From Denitromonas halophila (lineage in GTDB: Bacteria; Pseudomonadota; Gammaproteobacteria; Burkholderiales; Rhodocyclaceae): a DNA stretch of 64,000 bases. The notes beneath the pieces were generated by a model. That model was not told the DNA's origin. It saw only the letters and a list, made by a program, of their open reading frames with translations, and made no database searches. Below are positions 45,387-56,273 of the stretch, piece by piece; positions within the stretch are counted from its first letter, which is position 1; each line of letters opens with the position of its first letter. Position numbers and translations under genes: made by a program. Location: positions 423,769-487,768 of the forward strand of contig NZ_VMNK01000006.1 of the NCBI RefSeq assembly GCF_007625155.1, read 5' to 3'.

Positions 45387-46039
45387 GCCGCCACCTGGCC
45401 CGAACGCGGCCGCAGCAGCCGGCGCACGAAGCGCCACAGGCTCACGATCAGCCAGATCGCCAACACCATGAACACCACCAGCGCCACCAGAAAGGCCAGC
45501 GGGTAGTTGAACAAGGTCCACACGCCCCCGGCGAACAACGCGTCTTCGCCAAAAGAGGTCACCACATTGCTCACCGGTTCGGGTGAGGTGTTGATGGCTG
45601 CCCGTGCGCCGGCCTTGGCAAAGTGGGTGCCCGCCGCCAGCGAGCCGCCAAGCAAGGCGGCGAGGATCTGCGCGTTGCCCGACTGGTCGCCCATCACCGC
45701 CGCGGCCAGCGCCGCGCCGGCCGGAATGCGGATGAAGGTATGAACCGCGTCCCACACCGAATCGAGCCAGGGCAGCTTGTCGGCAAAGAACTCGGCCAGC
45801 AGCATCAGGCCCGACAGACCCATCACCAGCGGATGACTCAGTACGTCCAGCTCACCCGGTAACTGCACGCCGCCAAACCGCCCCGCCGCCCCGAGCACGA
45901 ACACCAGCGCGTACAGGCGTAGCCCGCTCGCCCAGCCCAGCCCGGCCGCCAGGGCGGCGAGCGAGGCCATGTCGACCGGCAGATCGCGCCAGTCGAGCAT
46001 GGGTTGCACGCTATTGAGCAGGGTGCTCAGTTCGTCCAT
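45383..46039 (-). CDS. DUF4126-family membrane protein
   Basis: A 218-residue protein with about five hydrophobic segments. Recognisable parts are GLGWASGLRLYALVFVLGA, LAEFFADKLPWLDSVWDAVH and FIRIPAGAALAAAV, which match the DUF4126 family. Function unknown. It lies 12 bases after the enoyl-CoA hydratase stop and overlaps the VOC gene, placing it within the leucine cluster; nothing in its sequence links it to acyl-CoA chemistry. Confidence 0.88.
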   Translation of the reverse strand: MDELSTLLNSVQPMLDWRDLPVDMASLAALAAGLGWASGLRLYALVFVLGAAGRFGGVQLPGELDVLSHPLVMGLSGLMLLAEFFADKLPWLDSVWDAVHTFIRIPAGAALAAAVMGDQSGNAQILAALLGGSLAAGTHFAKAGARAAINTSPEPVSNVVTSFGEDALFAGGVWTLFNYPLAFLVALVVFMVLAIWLIVSLWRFVRRLLRPRSGQVAA

Positions 46040-46051
46040 GACGGCGCCGGA

Positions 46052-46840
46052 TCAGGCCTGTGGCACCCAGGCTGCGGCGCGCTTGTCGAGGAAGGCGCTC
46101 AGGCCTTCCTTGGCTTCGGGCGTGCTGCGCAGCTGGGCAATGCGTTGCGAGGTATCTTCGACCACCGCGTCGCTCACCGGCTTGTTGGCCACAGCGCGGA
46201 TCAAGTCCTTGGCTGCCGCCTGCGACTTCGGCCCGCCCTGCATCAGCGCGGCGACGATCTCGGCCACTTTGTCGTCCAGCGCCTCGGGTGCCACCACCTC
46301 GTGCGCCAGCCCCAGATCACCGGCCCGCGCGGCGCTGATGCGCTCGGCGGTCTGGAAATAGCGGTAGCTCTGACGCTCGCCGATGGCGCGGATCACATAG
46401 GGGCTGATCGCCGAGGGGATGATGCCGAACTTGACCTCGGAGGTGGCGAAGATGGCCTTCTCGCTGGCCACACAGATGTCGCAGGCCGAGGCCAGGCCCA
46501 TGCCGCCGCCCAGCGCCGCACCCTGCACCCGGGCGATGGTCGGGGTGGCCATTTCGGACAGGGTCCGCAGCATGCCGGCGAGCTTGCGCGCATCGGCCAC
46601 GTTGGCCTCAAAGCTCGCCTCACCGGCGGCTTTCATCCAGTTCAGATCGGCACCGGCGGAGAAGCTCTTGCCGCGCCCGGCCAGCACCACCACACGCACC
46701 GTCTCATCCGCGTCGAGCTGTTGGCAGGCGGCGGTGATGTCGGCGATGAGCTGCGCATTGAAGGCGTTGTGCACATCGGGGCGGTTCATCCAGACGGTGG
46801 CGATGCCGCCGTCGCGTTCGATTTCGAGGGTTTCAAACAT
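46052..46840 (-). CDS. liuC: Enoyl-CoA hydratase family, probable 3-methylglutaconyl-CoA hydratase
   Basis: A 262-residue crotonase-fold enzyme, expected to hydrate 3-methylglutaconyl-CoA to HMG-CoA. The oxyanion-hole segments are [12 protein letters not shown] and [19 protein letters not shown], and the acidic residue region is [19 protein letters not shown]. The ATG at 46840 gives the standard length; a frame open to 47083 lies inside the preceding gene. It is 10 bases downstream of the carboxyltransferase subunit and fits LiuC by context; sequence alone would only give enoyl-CoA hydratase. Confidence 0.92.
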   Translation of the reverse strand: MFETLEIERDGGIATVWMNRPDVHNAFNAQLIADITAACQQLDADETVRVVVLAGRGKSFSAGADLNWMKAAGEASFEANVADARKLAGMLRTLSEMATPTIARVQGAALGGGMGLASACDICVASEKAIFATSEVKFGIIPSAISPYVIRAIGERQSYRYFQTAERISAARAGDLGLAHEVVAPEALDDKVAEIVAALMQGGPKSQAAAKDLIRAVANKPVSDAVVEDTSQRIAQLRSTPEAKEGLSAFLDKRAAAWVPQA

Positions 46841-46850
46841 GGCCGTCTCC

Positions 46851-48458
<1,608 letters not shown>

Positions 48459-48487
48459 GTCTCCGCTTTCCTTATTTTGTCAGCTGC

Positions 48488-49078
48488 TCAGAGCTGCTTT
48501 TCGTTCTTGATCTGTCGTGTGATTTCCGGCGCCTGGTACTCGGCCATCTGGCGCAGTAGTCCGTCGATGTTGTCGTCGCGCAGCAGCAGCGCTGCGTTTT
48601 CCGGTTTCATGAAGCCTTCGTCCACGCCGTTGTCGACCATCTGCACCAGCGGCGTGTAGTAGTTCGCCACGTTGAGCAGGCCGATGGGCTTGCCATGGAA
48701 GCCGAGCTGCGACCAGGTGAGGACTTCGAACAATTCCTCGAAAGTGCCGAGGCCGCCCGGCAAGGCGATGAAACCGTCGGACAACTCGGCCATGCGCGCC
48801 TTGCGGGTGTGCATGGAGTCGACCACTTCAAGCCGGGTCAGCGCCTGGTGGCCGACCTCCCATTTGAGCAGCGCCTCGGGGATCACGCCGATGGCCGAAC
48901 CGCCGGCGCTCATGCAGGCGTCGGCCACCACGCCCATCAGACCGATGTTGCCGCCGCCATACACCAGCTCGATGCCGCGCTCGGCCAGCGTGCGACCCAG
49001 GGCCTGCGCTGCCGCCGTGTATTCGGGACGCTTGCCGGGGCGCGCGCCGCAAAAGACGCAAAGTCGCTTGAAAGTCAT
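48488..49078 (-). CDS. LOG-family phosphoribohydrolase (TIGR00730)
   Basis: A 196-residue Rossmann-fold protein of the LOG family, which hydrolyses cytokinin or purine riboside monophosphates to free base and ribose phosphate. The conserved motif [11 protein letters not shown] with PGG before it is present, as is [39 protein letters not shown] is the nucleotide-binding part. The ATG at 49078 is the family start. No link to leucine breakdown is known, yet it is placed between isomerase and carboxylase genes. Confidence 0.9.
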   Translation of the reverse strand: MTFKRLCVFCGARPGKRPEYTAAAQALGRTLAERGIELVYGGGNIGLMGVVADACMSAGGSAIGVIPEALLKWEVGHQALTRLEVVDSMHTRKARMAELSDGFIALPGGLGTFEELFEVLTWSQLGFHGKPIGLLNVANYYTPLVQMVDNGVDEGFMKPENAALLLRDDNIDGLLRQMAEYQAPEITRQIKNEKQL

Positions 49079-49091
49079 GAATCCGTTCCGT

Positions 49092-49694
49092 TCAGAAGCC
49101 ATCGGCGTCGAGCCAGCGCTCGATCTGCGGCAGTCGGTCGATACCCCAGAAGGCTTCGCCGTCAATGAGGACAAAGGGCGAGCCAAACACGCCCCTGGCA
49201 ATCGCATCCGTGCAGGCGGTCTTGAGCCGCGTCTTGACCGGGTCGCTCTGCAGCGCCTCGGCCAATGCCGGGCCATCGACGCCCAGCGAAGCGGCGATGT
49301 CGACCACCACCTCGGGCGTTCCGATATTTCGCCCGCTCTGGAAGTAGGCGCGGTACACCGCGTGAGCAAAGCGACGCGCCAGTGCACAATCCTGATCGTG
49401 CAGCCAGTAGTAGGCGCGCGCCGCGGCCTGCGTGGGAATGGGAAAGGGGTCGGGCTTGGCGTAGTCCACGCCATGGAAACGCGCCGAGCGCGCAATGTCG
49501 CGCACCGCGTAGTCGCCCTTGAGCGGCAGCTCGGTCAGCGGTTTGCCTTCGGAGACGGTGTACACCACGCCCAGCAAAATCGGATGCCAGCGCACCTTGC
49601 GGCCAAAACCGGCGGCGATGCCGTCGATCTTCTCGCTCATGAAATAGCCGTAGGGCGAGGAGAAGTCGAAGTAGAAATCAATCGGTTCTGCCAT
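49092..49694 (-). CDS. 2-hydroxychromene-2-carboxylate isomerase (DsbA-like, NahD family)
   Basis: A 200-residue kappa-class GST/DsbA-fold protein. It begins [20 protein letters not shown], the glutathione-binding start with serine in place of the thioredoxin cysteine, and contains [20 protein letters not shown] near the C-terminus, both diagnostic for the NahD isomerase family. True members isomerise a naphthalene intermediate, but many are found with acyl-CoA genes where their role is unknown. Part of the same-strand liu cluster. Confidence 0.9.
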   Translation of the reverse strand: MAEPIDFYFDFSSPYGYFMSEKIDGIAAGFGRKVRWHPILLGVVYTVSEGKPLTELPLKGDYAVRDIARSARFHGVDYAKPDPFPIPTQAAARAYYWLHDQDCALARRFAHAVYRAYFQSGRNIGTPEVVVDIAASLGVDGPALAEALQSDPVKTRLKTACTDAIARGVFGSPFVLIDGEAFWGIDRLPQIERWLDADGF

Positions 49695-49709
49695 GTCGCG
49701 TCTCCTTGT

Positions 49710-50336
49710 TTACAGATGCTTCATGCTGGCCACTTTCAGCCCGGAGGCGATGAAGGCCGCGCCCGCGCCGATGTTCAGCCACTTGATGACACTCGGCCGC
49801 GCTTGCAGAAAATCGCGCAGTCGCGCGGCGCCAACACCCATCAGTGACATCAGCACCACGGTGATCAGCGCGTAGGTCGCGCCGAGCAGAAAAATCTGCA
49901 TACCCAGATTGCCCAGCGCCGGCCGGGCGTACTGTGGCAAAAAAGCCAGCATGAACACCGCCACCTTGGGGTTGAGCAGGTTAACCGTCAGGCTGCTCAC
50001 GAACACCCGCTTGAGGGGCAGCGGCGCTGCGCCCTTGAGCGGAATCAGCCCGTGGCGGCGAATTGCCTGGATGCCGACCCACACCAGATACACCGCCCCC
50101 ACCGCACGCAGCGCCAGGAACAGGGTTTCGGAGGCCGCCACCACGGCCGACAGCCCGGCGGCGACCAGCACCGAGGTAATCAGAATGCCGAGCGCGCAGC
50201 CCGTGGCCGCCGCCACCCCCGCCATCCGTCCCTGCCCGAGGGCACGCCCGAGCAGCATGATGCTGTCGGGGCCCGGCGCCAGCGTGAACAAGGCGGCGAC
50301 CGGGATGAACAGGAGGAAGAGCTGGAGGTCGAGCAT
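49710..50336 (-). CDS. LysE/RhtB-family amino acid exporter
   Basis: A 208-residue membrane protein with six hydrophobic helices. The N-terminus LFIPVAALFTLAPGPDSIML carries the LysE-family GP motif, followed by GRMAGVAAATGCALGILITS and LNPKVAVFMLAFLPQYA. Members expel amino acids such as leucine, threonine or homoserine. In a leucine-degradation cluster a leucine or branched-chain analogue exporter would relieve overload; this is inferred from position only. Confidence 0.92.
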   Translation of the reverse strand: MLDLQLFLLFIPVAALFTLAPGPDSIMLLGRALGQGRMAGVAAATGCALGILITSVLVAAGLSAVVAASETLFLALRAVGAVYLVWVGIQAIRRHGLIPLKGAAPLPLKRVFVSSLTVNLLNPKVAVFMLAFLPQYARPALGNLGMQIFLLGATYALITVVLMSLMGVGAARLRDFLQARPSVIKWLNIGAGAAFIASGLKVASMKHL

Positions 50337-50352
50337 GGTGGCCGCTCCCGCC

Positions 50353-50790
50353 TCAGGCCGCTTTCGGCCAGAGAATCATTTGTGTGCAGCGGAACAGCGC
50401 CAGCGTGCGGCCGGTGCTGCCGATGACTTCGGCGTCCCACACCTGCGTGTTGCGGCCGGTGTGTGCGGCCGTGGCCACGCAGGTGATCTCGCCCTCGGTT
50501 TGCGTGCCGAGGAAGTTGCTCTTCAGCTCGATGGTGGTGAAGCTGTCGGCACCGACCGGCAGGTGCGCGATGGTGGCAAAGCCGGCCGCGGTGTCGGCCA
50601 GCGCAATCACCGAGGCGGCATGCAGGAAACCGTTGGGTGCCAGCATCTCGGGCCGGATGGTGATCTTCGCGTCGAGGCGACCCGCGTCGAGCGCGGTCAC
50701 GGTCACGCCAAACCAGCCCGGCAGTGTGCCGGGCATGCGCGCCTGGAGCCGCTCGATGGAGGCGTCGGGATGCAGTCTGTGGCTGCTCAT
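50353..50790 (-). CDS. Hotdog-fold thioesterase (PaaI family), copy 1
   Basis: A 145-residue PaaI/YdiI-like hotdog thioesterase that splits acyl-CoA. The family pattern is APNGFLHAASVIALADTAAG, with ELKSNFLGTQTEGEITC and NTQVWDAEVIGSTGRTLALF after it. It starts downstream of the acyl-CoA dehydrogenase gene by about 33 bases. Probably recycles CoA from stalled intermediates. A second hotdog thioesterase opens this same cluster at 55794-56252. Confidence 0.88.
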   Translation of the reverse strand: MSSHRLHPDASIERLQARMPGTLPGWFGVTVTALDAGRLDAKITIRPEMLAPNGFLHAASVIALADTAAGFATIAHLPVGADSFTTIELKSNFLGTQTEGEITCVATAAHTGRNTQVWDAEVIGSTGRTLALFRCTQMILWPKAA

Positions 50791-50823
50791 GATTGGGTCT
50801 CTGTCGGGGTTGGGGGCGTGCGT

Positions 50824-51957
50824 TCAATCGGCCAGGGCGCGGCCGATGACCAGACGCTGGATGTCGCTCGCACCTTCGTAGATCTGGCACACGCGCACAT
50901 CGCGGTAGATGCGCTCGACCGGGAAGTCGGTCACATAGCCATAGCCGCCGTGGATCTGGATGGCGTCGGAGCACACTTTCTCGGCCATCTCCGAGGCGAA
51001 CAGCTTGGCCATCGAGGCTTCTTTCAGACACGGCCGGCCGGCGTCCTTCAGGCTGGCGGCATGCCACACCAGTTGGCGCGCGGCTTCGAGCTGGGTGGCC
51101 ATGTCGGCGAGGCGGAAGTTGACCGCCTGATGCTCGAAGATCGGCTTGCCGAAGGTCTCGCGCTCATGGGCGTATTTGACCGCCGCTTCGAGCGCGGCAC
51201 GGGCCATGCCGAGGCACTGCGAGGCGATGCCAATACGGCCGGCTTCGAGGTTGGACAACGCAATCTTGTAGCCCTGCCCTTCTTCGCCGAGCAGCGCGTC
51301 GGCCGGCACGCGGCAGTTCTCGAACAGGATCTGCGCGGTGTCGGAGGCCTTCTGGCCCATCTTCTCTTCGATACGCCCGACGACATAACCCGGCGCGGTG
51401 GTCGGCACCAGGAAGCAGGAGATGCCTTTCTTGCCGGCGGCCTTGTCGGTGACGGCAAAGACGATCGCCACGTCGGCTTCGCGGCCGGTGGTGATGAACT
51501 GTTTGACGCCGTTGATCACCCACTCATCGCCATCTTTGACCGCGGTGGTCTTGATCGCGCCGGCGTCGGAGCCCACATGCGGCTCGGTCAGGCAAAAGCA
51601 GCCGAGCATCTCGCCCTTGGCCAGCGGCTTGAGCCACTGTTCTTTTTGGGCGTCGTTGCCATAGCGATTGGGGATACCGCAGGCCAGCGAATTCTGCACG
51701 CTGACGATGGTCGAGGTGGCGCCGTCGCCGGCGGCGATTTCTTCAATGGCGAGCACCAGGCTCATGTAATCCATGCCGGCGCCGCCCCACTGCTCGGGCA
51801 CCACCATGCCCAGCGCGCCGAGTTCGGCCAGTTCCTTGAGCGCTTCGCGCGGGAAGGTGTGGTCGCGGTCCCAGGCTTCGGCGAAGGGGGCCAGACGCTC
51901 GCGCGAAAAATCGCGCATGGCGTCGCGAATCATTTCCTGTTCTTGGGTCAGGATCAT
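50824..51957 (-). CDS. Acyl-CoA dehydrogenase (short/branched-chain type)
   Basis: A 377-residue FAD enzyme oxidising acyl-CoA at the alpha-beta bond and passing electrons to ETF. Signatures are GCFCLTEPHVGSDAGAIKTT for flavin contact and IQIHGGYGYVTDFPVERIYR. The catalytic Glu is at the canonical position in QIYEGASDIQRLVIGRAL, as in short-chain and 2-methyl-branched enzymes. It is different from the isovaleryl-CoA dehydrogenase in this cluster and may act on isobutyryl-, 2-methylbutyryl- or butyryl-CoA. Confidence 0.93.
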   Translation of the reverse strand: MILTQEQEMIRDAMRDFSRERLAPFAEAWDRDHTFPREALKELAELGALGMVVPEQWGGAGMDYMSLVLAIEEIAAGDGATSTIVSVQNSLACGIPNRYGNDAQKEQWLKPLAKGEMLGCFCLTEPHVGSDAGAIKTTAVKDGDEWVINGVKQFITTGREADVAIVFAVTDKAAGKKGISCFLVPTTAPGYVVGRIEEKMGQKASDTAQILFENCRVPADALLGEEGQGYKIALSNLEAGRIGIASQCLGMARAALEAAVKYAHERETFGKPIFEHQAVNFRLADMATQLEAARQLVWHAASLKDAGRPCLKEASMAKLFASEMAEKVCSDAIQIHGGYGYVTDFPVERIYRDVRVCQIYEGASDIQRLVIGRALAD

Positions 51958-52022
51958 GGTGCTGCTCTCCTCATACTCTTTTTTATGGCGGGCGATTCGT
52001 CGCCCGTCCGTGTCTCAGTCAC

Positions 52023-52112
52023 GTAGCCCGGATGCAGCGCAGCGGAATCCGGGAGCGGTGGTAGATCAACCGACGACCCCGGATTCCGGCCTGCGGCCTT
52101 CATCCGGGCTAC
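52023..52112. repeat. GTAGCCCGGATG palindromic repeat, copy C
   Basis: Arms gtagcccggatg (52023-52034) and catccgggctac (52101-52112) form a 90-base palindromic element inside the liu cluster, between the thiolase and acyl-CoA dehydrogenase genes. Same family as the copies near 39563 and 40289; may lower downstream expression. Confidence 0.8.
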
Positions 52113-52126
52113 GCCGGTGTTCAGAT

Positions 52127-53317
52127 TCAGGCCATCTCGATAGCCATCGCAGTGGCTTCGCCGCCGCCGATGCACAGACTGGCCACGCCACGCTTGAGGC
52201 CACGCGCACGCAGCGCACCCAGCAGGGTGACGATGATGCGGGCGCCAGACGCGCCAATCGGGTGGCCCAGGGCGCAGGCGCCGCCATTGACGTTGACCTT
52301 GGCATGATCGAGTTCCAGCTCTTTCATGGCGGCCATGGTGACCACCGCGAAAGCTTCATTGATCTCCCACAGATCCACGTCGTCCACGCTCCAGCCCACC
52401 TTGCCGAGCACCTTCTGCATGGCACCGACCGGGGCGGTGGTGAACCAGCGCGGCTCTTGCGCATGGGTGGCATGACCGAGGATGGTGGCGATCGGCTTGA
52501 GGCCGAGCGACTCGGCAGTGGACTGACGCATCAGCGTGAGCGCGGCAGCACCGTCGGAGATCGACGAGGAGTTGGCGGCCGTGACCGTGCCGTCTTTCGA
52601 GAAGGCGGGCTTGAGCGTGCCGATCTTGTCGAGCTTGGCCTTGAGCGGCTGCTCGTCCTTGACGACCACCACATCGCCCTTGCGGCTGGCGACAGTGACC
52701 GGTGTCACTTCCCAGTCGAAGCCGGTGCCGTTGATGGCGTCTTGCGCGCGGGTGGTCGAGGTGATGGCGAACTCGTCCTGCGACTCGCGACTGAAGCTGT
52801 AGTGGCCGGCGCAGTCTTCGGCAAAGGTGCCCATCAGGCGGCCATTGGTCTCCTTGCTATAGCGATCTTCCAGGCCGTCGAAGAACATGTGGTCGATCAT
52901 CTGACCGTGCCCGAGGCGGTAGCCGCCGCGCGCCTTGGGCAGCAGGTAAGGCGCGTTGCTCATGGATTCCATGCCGCCGGCGACGATGACCTGATTGCTA
53001 CCCGCGAGCAGCATGTCGTGCGCCAGCATGGTGGCTTTCATGCCTGAGCCGCAGACTTTGCTGACCGTCGCGCACGCGGTGCTCAGCGGTAGTCCGGCGC
53101 CCAGCGCGGCCTGGCGGGCCGGCGCCTGACCGAGACCGGCTGGCAGCACGCAACCGAGGATGACTTCTTCAACCTGCTCCGGCTGAAGACCGGCGCGCTC
53201 GACGGCCGCGGCAATGGCGGCCGCGCCCAGCTGTGCAGCGCTCAGGCTGGCGAGCTCGCCCTGAAAGCCCCCCATGGGGGTACGCGCGGCGGAAACAATG
53301 ACGACGGGATCATTCAT
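52127..53317 (-). CDS. Acetyl-CoA C-acetyltransferase (thiolase)
   Basis: A 396-residue biosynthetic/degradative thiolase that splits acetoacetyl-CoA to two acetyl-CoA or runs in reverse for PHB synthesis. The acyl-accepting cysteine is in STACATVSKVCGSGMKA near residue 90; the remaining active-site residues lie in VNGGACALGHPIGASGAR (His) and SLCIGGGEATA (Cys). In this cluster it would finish the acetoacetate branch once activated; with phaC 5 kb away it could also feed PHB. The repeat element downstream separates it from the next gene. Confidence 0.94.
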   Translation of the reverse strand: MNDPVVIVSAARTPMGGFQGELASLSAAQLGAAAIAAAVERAGLQPEQVEEVILGCVLPAGLGQAPARQAALGAGLPLSTACATVSKVCGSGMKATMLAHDMLLAGSNQVIVAGGMESMSNAPYLLPKARGGYRLGHGQMIDHMFFDGLEDRYSKETNGRLMGTFAEDCAGHYSFSRESQDEFAITSTTRAQDAINGTGFDWEVTPVTVASRKGDVVVVKDEQPLKAKLDKIGTLKPAFSKDGTVTAANSSSISDGAAALTLMRQSTAESLGLKPIATILGHATHAQEPRWFTTAPVGAMQKVLGKVGWSVDDVDLWEINEAFAVVTMAAMKELELDHAKVNVNGGACALGHPIGASGARIIVTLLGALRARGLKRGVASLCIGGGEATAMAIEMA

Positions 53318-53357
53318 GCTGAACTCCTGATTCTCTGTTGGTTTTTTGGGGCACGGC

Positions 53358-54509
53358 TTAACGCAGTGCGTCGAGCGCCGCGGCGTAGCGCGGCACCAAA
53401 TCTTGAGGGCGACTGACGGTCAGCCCGAGGTCGTTCATGAGACCGTCTTTGAGACCATATACCCAGCCATGCACGGTCAGTTGCTGGCCACGGGCCCAGG
53501 CATCCTGAACGACGATGGTCTGGCACACGTTGATGACTTGCTCAACCACATTGAGCTCGCACAGTCGGTCGTGGCGCATCTCGGGCGGCGTATCGCCAAC
53601 CAGTGACATGTGCTTGGTGTGCACATCCTGCACATGACGCAGCCACAGGTCGACCAGGCCGACGCGGTCGCGATTGAGCGCCGCGCGCACACCACCGCAG
53701 CCGTAGTGACCGACCACCATGATGTGCTTGACCTTGAGTACATCGACCGCAAACTGAATGACCGACAGGCAGTTCAGATCGGTGTGCACCACCACGTTGG
53801 CCACGTTGCGATGAACGAAGACTTCACCCGGCAGCAAACCGACAATCTGGTTGGCCGGCACGCGCGAATCGGAACATCCGATCCACAGGTATTCGGGCGA
53901 CTGCAGCTTGGCCAGCTTCTCGAAAAACTGCGGATCAACCTCGCCCATCTGACGCGCCCAGGCGCGGTTGTAATCGAACAGATGGAACAGATTTTCATTC
54001 ATCACTGCCGCCTCCGACCAGCCGGAGAGATCGAGCGACAGGAAGATCGTGCCTTCGATCGGCGTCGGGTAGTAGGCCGGCGCTTCGGTAAAGCCCAGCT
54101 CGCGGTAGAGCTTTACGGCAATGCGCATGGCCGGCAGCGTGTCTAGCATGATGCGCTTGTAGCCCAACTCCTTGGCGGTGCGAATGGCCGCCAGCGCCAG
54201 ATCGCGGCCGACACCCTGGCCACGCATCGACGGCTCGACATACAGCCGCTTCATTTCGCACACGCCGTCGGAGAACTTGCGAATGCCCACGCAACCGGCC
54301 GGCTTGCCATCCACCTCGGCCAGGAAAAGCCGCCCGTCCGGCGCCGAATAGGCGCCTGGCAAGGACGCCATCTCGGCATCGAAATTCTGGAAGCACAGGT
54401 CGACGCCCAGCCACGCCGCATAGTTGCGGAAGAACTGGCGCACTTGCTCCAGTTCGGCGGTATGGGAGGTGTCGAGGACGCGAAGTTGATTGGCCATAGT
54501 GACGCTCAT
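53358..54509 (-). CDS. Fusion of a GNAT acetyltransferase and a beta-carbonic anhydrase
   Basis: A single 383-residue frame. Residues 1-165 are a GNAT domain with the acetyl-CoA motif MRGQGVGRDLALAAI and a family-like ending GTIFLSLDL. Residues about 170-383 are a full beta-carbonic anhydrase resembling E. coli Can, with zinc ligands in WIGCSDSRVPA and VVGHYGCGGVRAAL and the ending HGWVYGLKDGLMNDLG. The linker is only about ten residues. An internal ATG at 54002 with GGAGG about nine bases upstream sits where a free Can would start, so both forms may be made. In a liu operon the anhydrase could supply bicarbonate for methylcrotonyl-CoA carboxylase. Confidence 0.88.
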   Translation of the reverse strand: MSVTMANQLRVLDTSHTAELEQVRQFFRNYAAWLGVDLCFQNFDAEMASLPGAYSAPDGRLFLAEVDGKPAGCVGIRKFSDGVCEMKRLYVEPSMRGQGVGRDLALAAIRTAKELGYKRIMLDTLPAMRIAVKLYRELGFTEAPAYYPTPIEGTIFLSLDLSGWSEAAVMNENLFHLFDYNRAWARQMGEVDPQFFEKLAKLQSPEYLWIGCSDSRVPANQIVGLLPGEVFVHRNVANVVVHTDLNCLSVIQFAVDVLKVKHIMVVGHYGCGGVRAALNRDRVGLVDLWLRHVQDVHTKHMSLVGDTPPEMRHDRLCELNVVEQVINVCQTIVVQDAWARGQQLTVHGWVYGLKDGLMNDLGLTVSRPQDLVPRYAAALDALR

Positions 54510-54588
54510 GCAGGATTGAAGACAATCCGGAACGATACCGGAGGGCGGACGCGCACGCGCGAACGTTCGGTCGCCCGCCCCGGACTCA

Positions 54589-55761
54589 TTACAGCGTTTC
54601 GGCGAACAGTTCGCGGCCGATCAGCATGCGGCGGATCTCGCTGGTGCCGGCGCCAATCTCATACAGCTTGGCGTCGCGCCACAAACGGCCGACCGGATAC
54701 TCATTGGTATAGCCCACGCCACCGAGGGTCTGGATCGCTTCACCCGCCATCCAGGTCGCCTTTTCGGCCGAGTACAGAATCGCGCCGGCAGCATCCTTGC
54801 GCAGCGCGCGGGCGTGGTCGGCCCGGTCGCAGGCACGGCCCACGGCGTACACATAAGCGCGGGTCGCCATCCAGGTGGAGTACATGTCGGCGAGCTTGCC
54901 CTGCATCAACTGGAACTCGCCGATGGACTGGCCGAACTGCTTGCGCTCATGCACGAAGGGGACGACCGCATCCATGCACGCCGCCATGATGCCCAGCGGA
55001 CCGCCGCACAGCACGGCGCGCTCGTAGTCGAGGCCGCTCATCAGCACCTTGACGCCACCGCCGACCGTGCCCAGCACGTTTTCTTCGGGCACTTCGACAT
55101 CGTCAAAGAACAGCGGATAGGTGTTCGAGCCGCGCATGCCCAGCTTGTCGAGGTGGGTGCCGCAAGAGAAGCCCTTCATGCCCTTTTCGATAATGAAGGC
55201 GGTCATGCCTTTCGGGCCGGCGTTGATGTCGGTCTTGGCGTAAACCACGAGGGTGTCGGCGTCACCGCCGTTGGTGATCCACATCTTCGAGCCGTTGAGC
55301 ACATAGCGGTCGCCCTTTTTGTCGGCGCGCAGTTTCATGCTCACCACGTCAGAACCGGCGCTGGGCTCGCTCATCGCCAACGCGCCCACATGGTCGCCGG
55401 AGATCAGCTTGGGCAGATACTTCTGTTTTTGCGCAGCCGTGCCGTTGCGGCGGATCTGGTTGACGCACAGGTTGGAGTGCGCGCCATAAGATAGGCCGAC
55501 CGAGGCCGACGCACGCGAAACCTCTTCGAGCGCCACGATGTGCGCCAGATAGCCCATCTGCGTGCCGCCGTATTCTTCCTCGGCGGTCATGCCGTGCAGG
55601 CCCAGATCACCCAGCTTCTTCCACAGCTCGGGCGGGAATTCGTTTTTCTGGTCAATCTCGGCGGCGCGCGGGGCAATCTCGTTGCTGGCAAAGTCCCACA
55701 CCGCGTCACGCAGCATGTCGATGGTTTCGCCCAGTTCGAAGTTCAGGCTCGGAATGTTCAT
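54589..55761 (-). CDS. liuA: Isovaleryl-CoA dehydrogenase
   Basis: A 390-residue FAD enzyme that converts isovaleryl-CoA to 3-methylcrotonyl-CoA. The catalytic base is the glutamate in [16 protein letters not shown], the helix-G position used by isovaleryl-CoA dehydrogenases, whereas the canonical C-terminal position reads [15 protein letters not shown] without the usual Glu. [20 protein letters not shown] and [17 protein letters not shown] are typical. The ATG at 55761 has GAGGAG upstream. It follows the first thioesterase gene and is part of the LiuR-controlled unit. Confidence 0.96.
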   Translation of the reverse strand: MNIPSLNFELGETIDMLRDAVWDFASNEIAPRAAEIDQKNEFPPELWKKLGDLGLHGMTAEEEYGGTQMGYLAHIVALEEVSRASASVGLSYGAHSNLCVNQIRRNGTAAQKQKYLPKLISGDHVGALAMSEPSAGSDVVSMKLRADKKGDRYVLNGSKMWITNGGDADTLVVYAKTDINAGPKGMTAFIIEKGMKGFSCGTHLDKLGMRGSNTYPLFFDDVEVPEENVLGTVGGGVKVLMSGLDYERAVLCGGPLGIMAACMDAVVPFVHERKQFGQSIGEFQLMQGKLADMYSTWMATRAYVYAVGRACDRADHARALRKDAAGAILYSAEKATWMAGEAIQTLGGVGYTNEYPVGRLWRDAKLYEIGAGTSEIRRMLIGRELFAETL

Positions 55762-55793
55762 CAATCAGTCTCCTCGTTCAGTCTCGTCCGGTG

Positions 55794-56252
55794 TCAGGCA
55801 ACGCCCTTGCCGTGCATGGTCATTAGTGTCTGCTGCATTGTGGCACAGTGAATTTTCCCCGCTTCGCCAAGGACATACACCTCGGCACGGGACACCACCA
55901 GGTTCCGCCCGGAGCGCAGCACCGCCCCTTCGGCCACCAAGCGCTCGCCCTTGGCCGGGGCCATCAGATTGAGCTTGTATTCCACCGTCAGCACCCCGGC
56001 TTCGGGTGCCATCAAACTATAGCCGGCAAAGCCGCCAGCGTTGTCGGCCAGCGTGCCGACGATGCCGCCGTGGAAGAATCCATTCTGCTGTGCCAGCTCC
56101 GGCCGGTACGGCAATTCGATCACACACCGGCCCGGCTCGACCGACACCAACACCGCGCCAATGAAACCCATCAGCGGCTGCGCATCGAAGCTGGCGCGCA
56201 CTCGGGCGGCAAAATTCGGGTCCCGCGGGGTAAAGATCGGTGCAGTGGCCAT
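55794..56252 (-). CDS. Hotdog-fold thioesterase (PaaI family), copy 2
   Basis: A 152-residue PaaI-type thioesterase, first gene of the liu cluster. It shows LAQQNGFFHGGIVGTLADNA, the conserved active-site segment of the family, then YKLNLMAPAKGERLVAEGAV. Its start at 56252 lies 22 bases downstream of a perfect palindrome that is probably the LiuR operator. Function inferred: hydrolysis of excess acyl-CoA to protect the CoA pool. Confidence 0.9.
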   Translation of the reverse strand: MATAPIFTPRDPNFAARVRASFDAQPLMGFIGAVLVSVEPGRCVIELPYRPELAQQNGFFHGGIVGTLADNAGGFAGYSLMAPEAGVLTVEYKLNLMAPAKGERLVAEGAVLRSGRNLVVSRAEVYVLGEAGKIHCATMQQTLMTMHGKGVA

Positions 56253-56273
56253 GGGGTCTCACTAAGGCTTTTG

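Noticed and set aside
41775..45506. Open frame of over 1200 codons on the plus strand opposite the liuD-mvaB genes
   Set aside because: It runs antisense across four well-supported genes and their gaps; composition is that of a GC-driven shadow frame.
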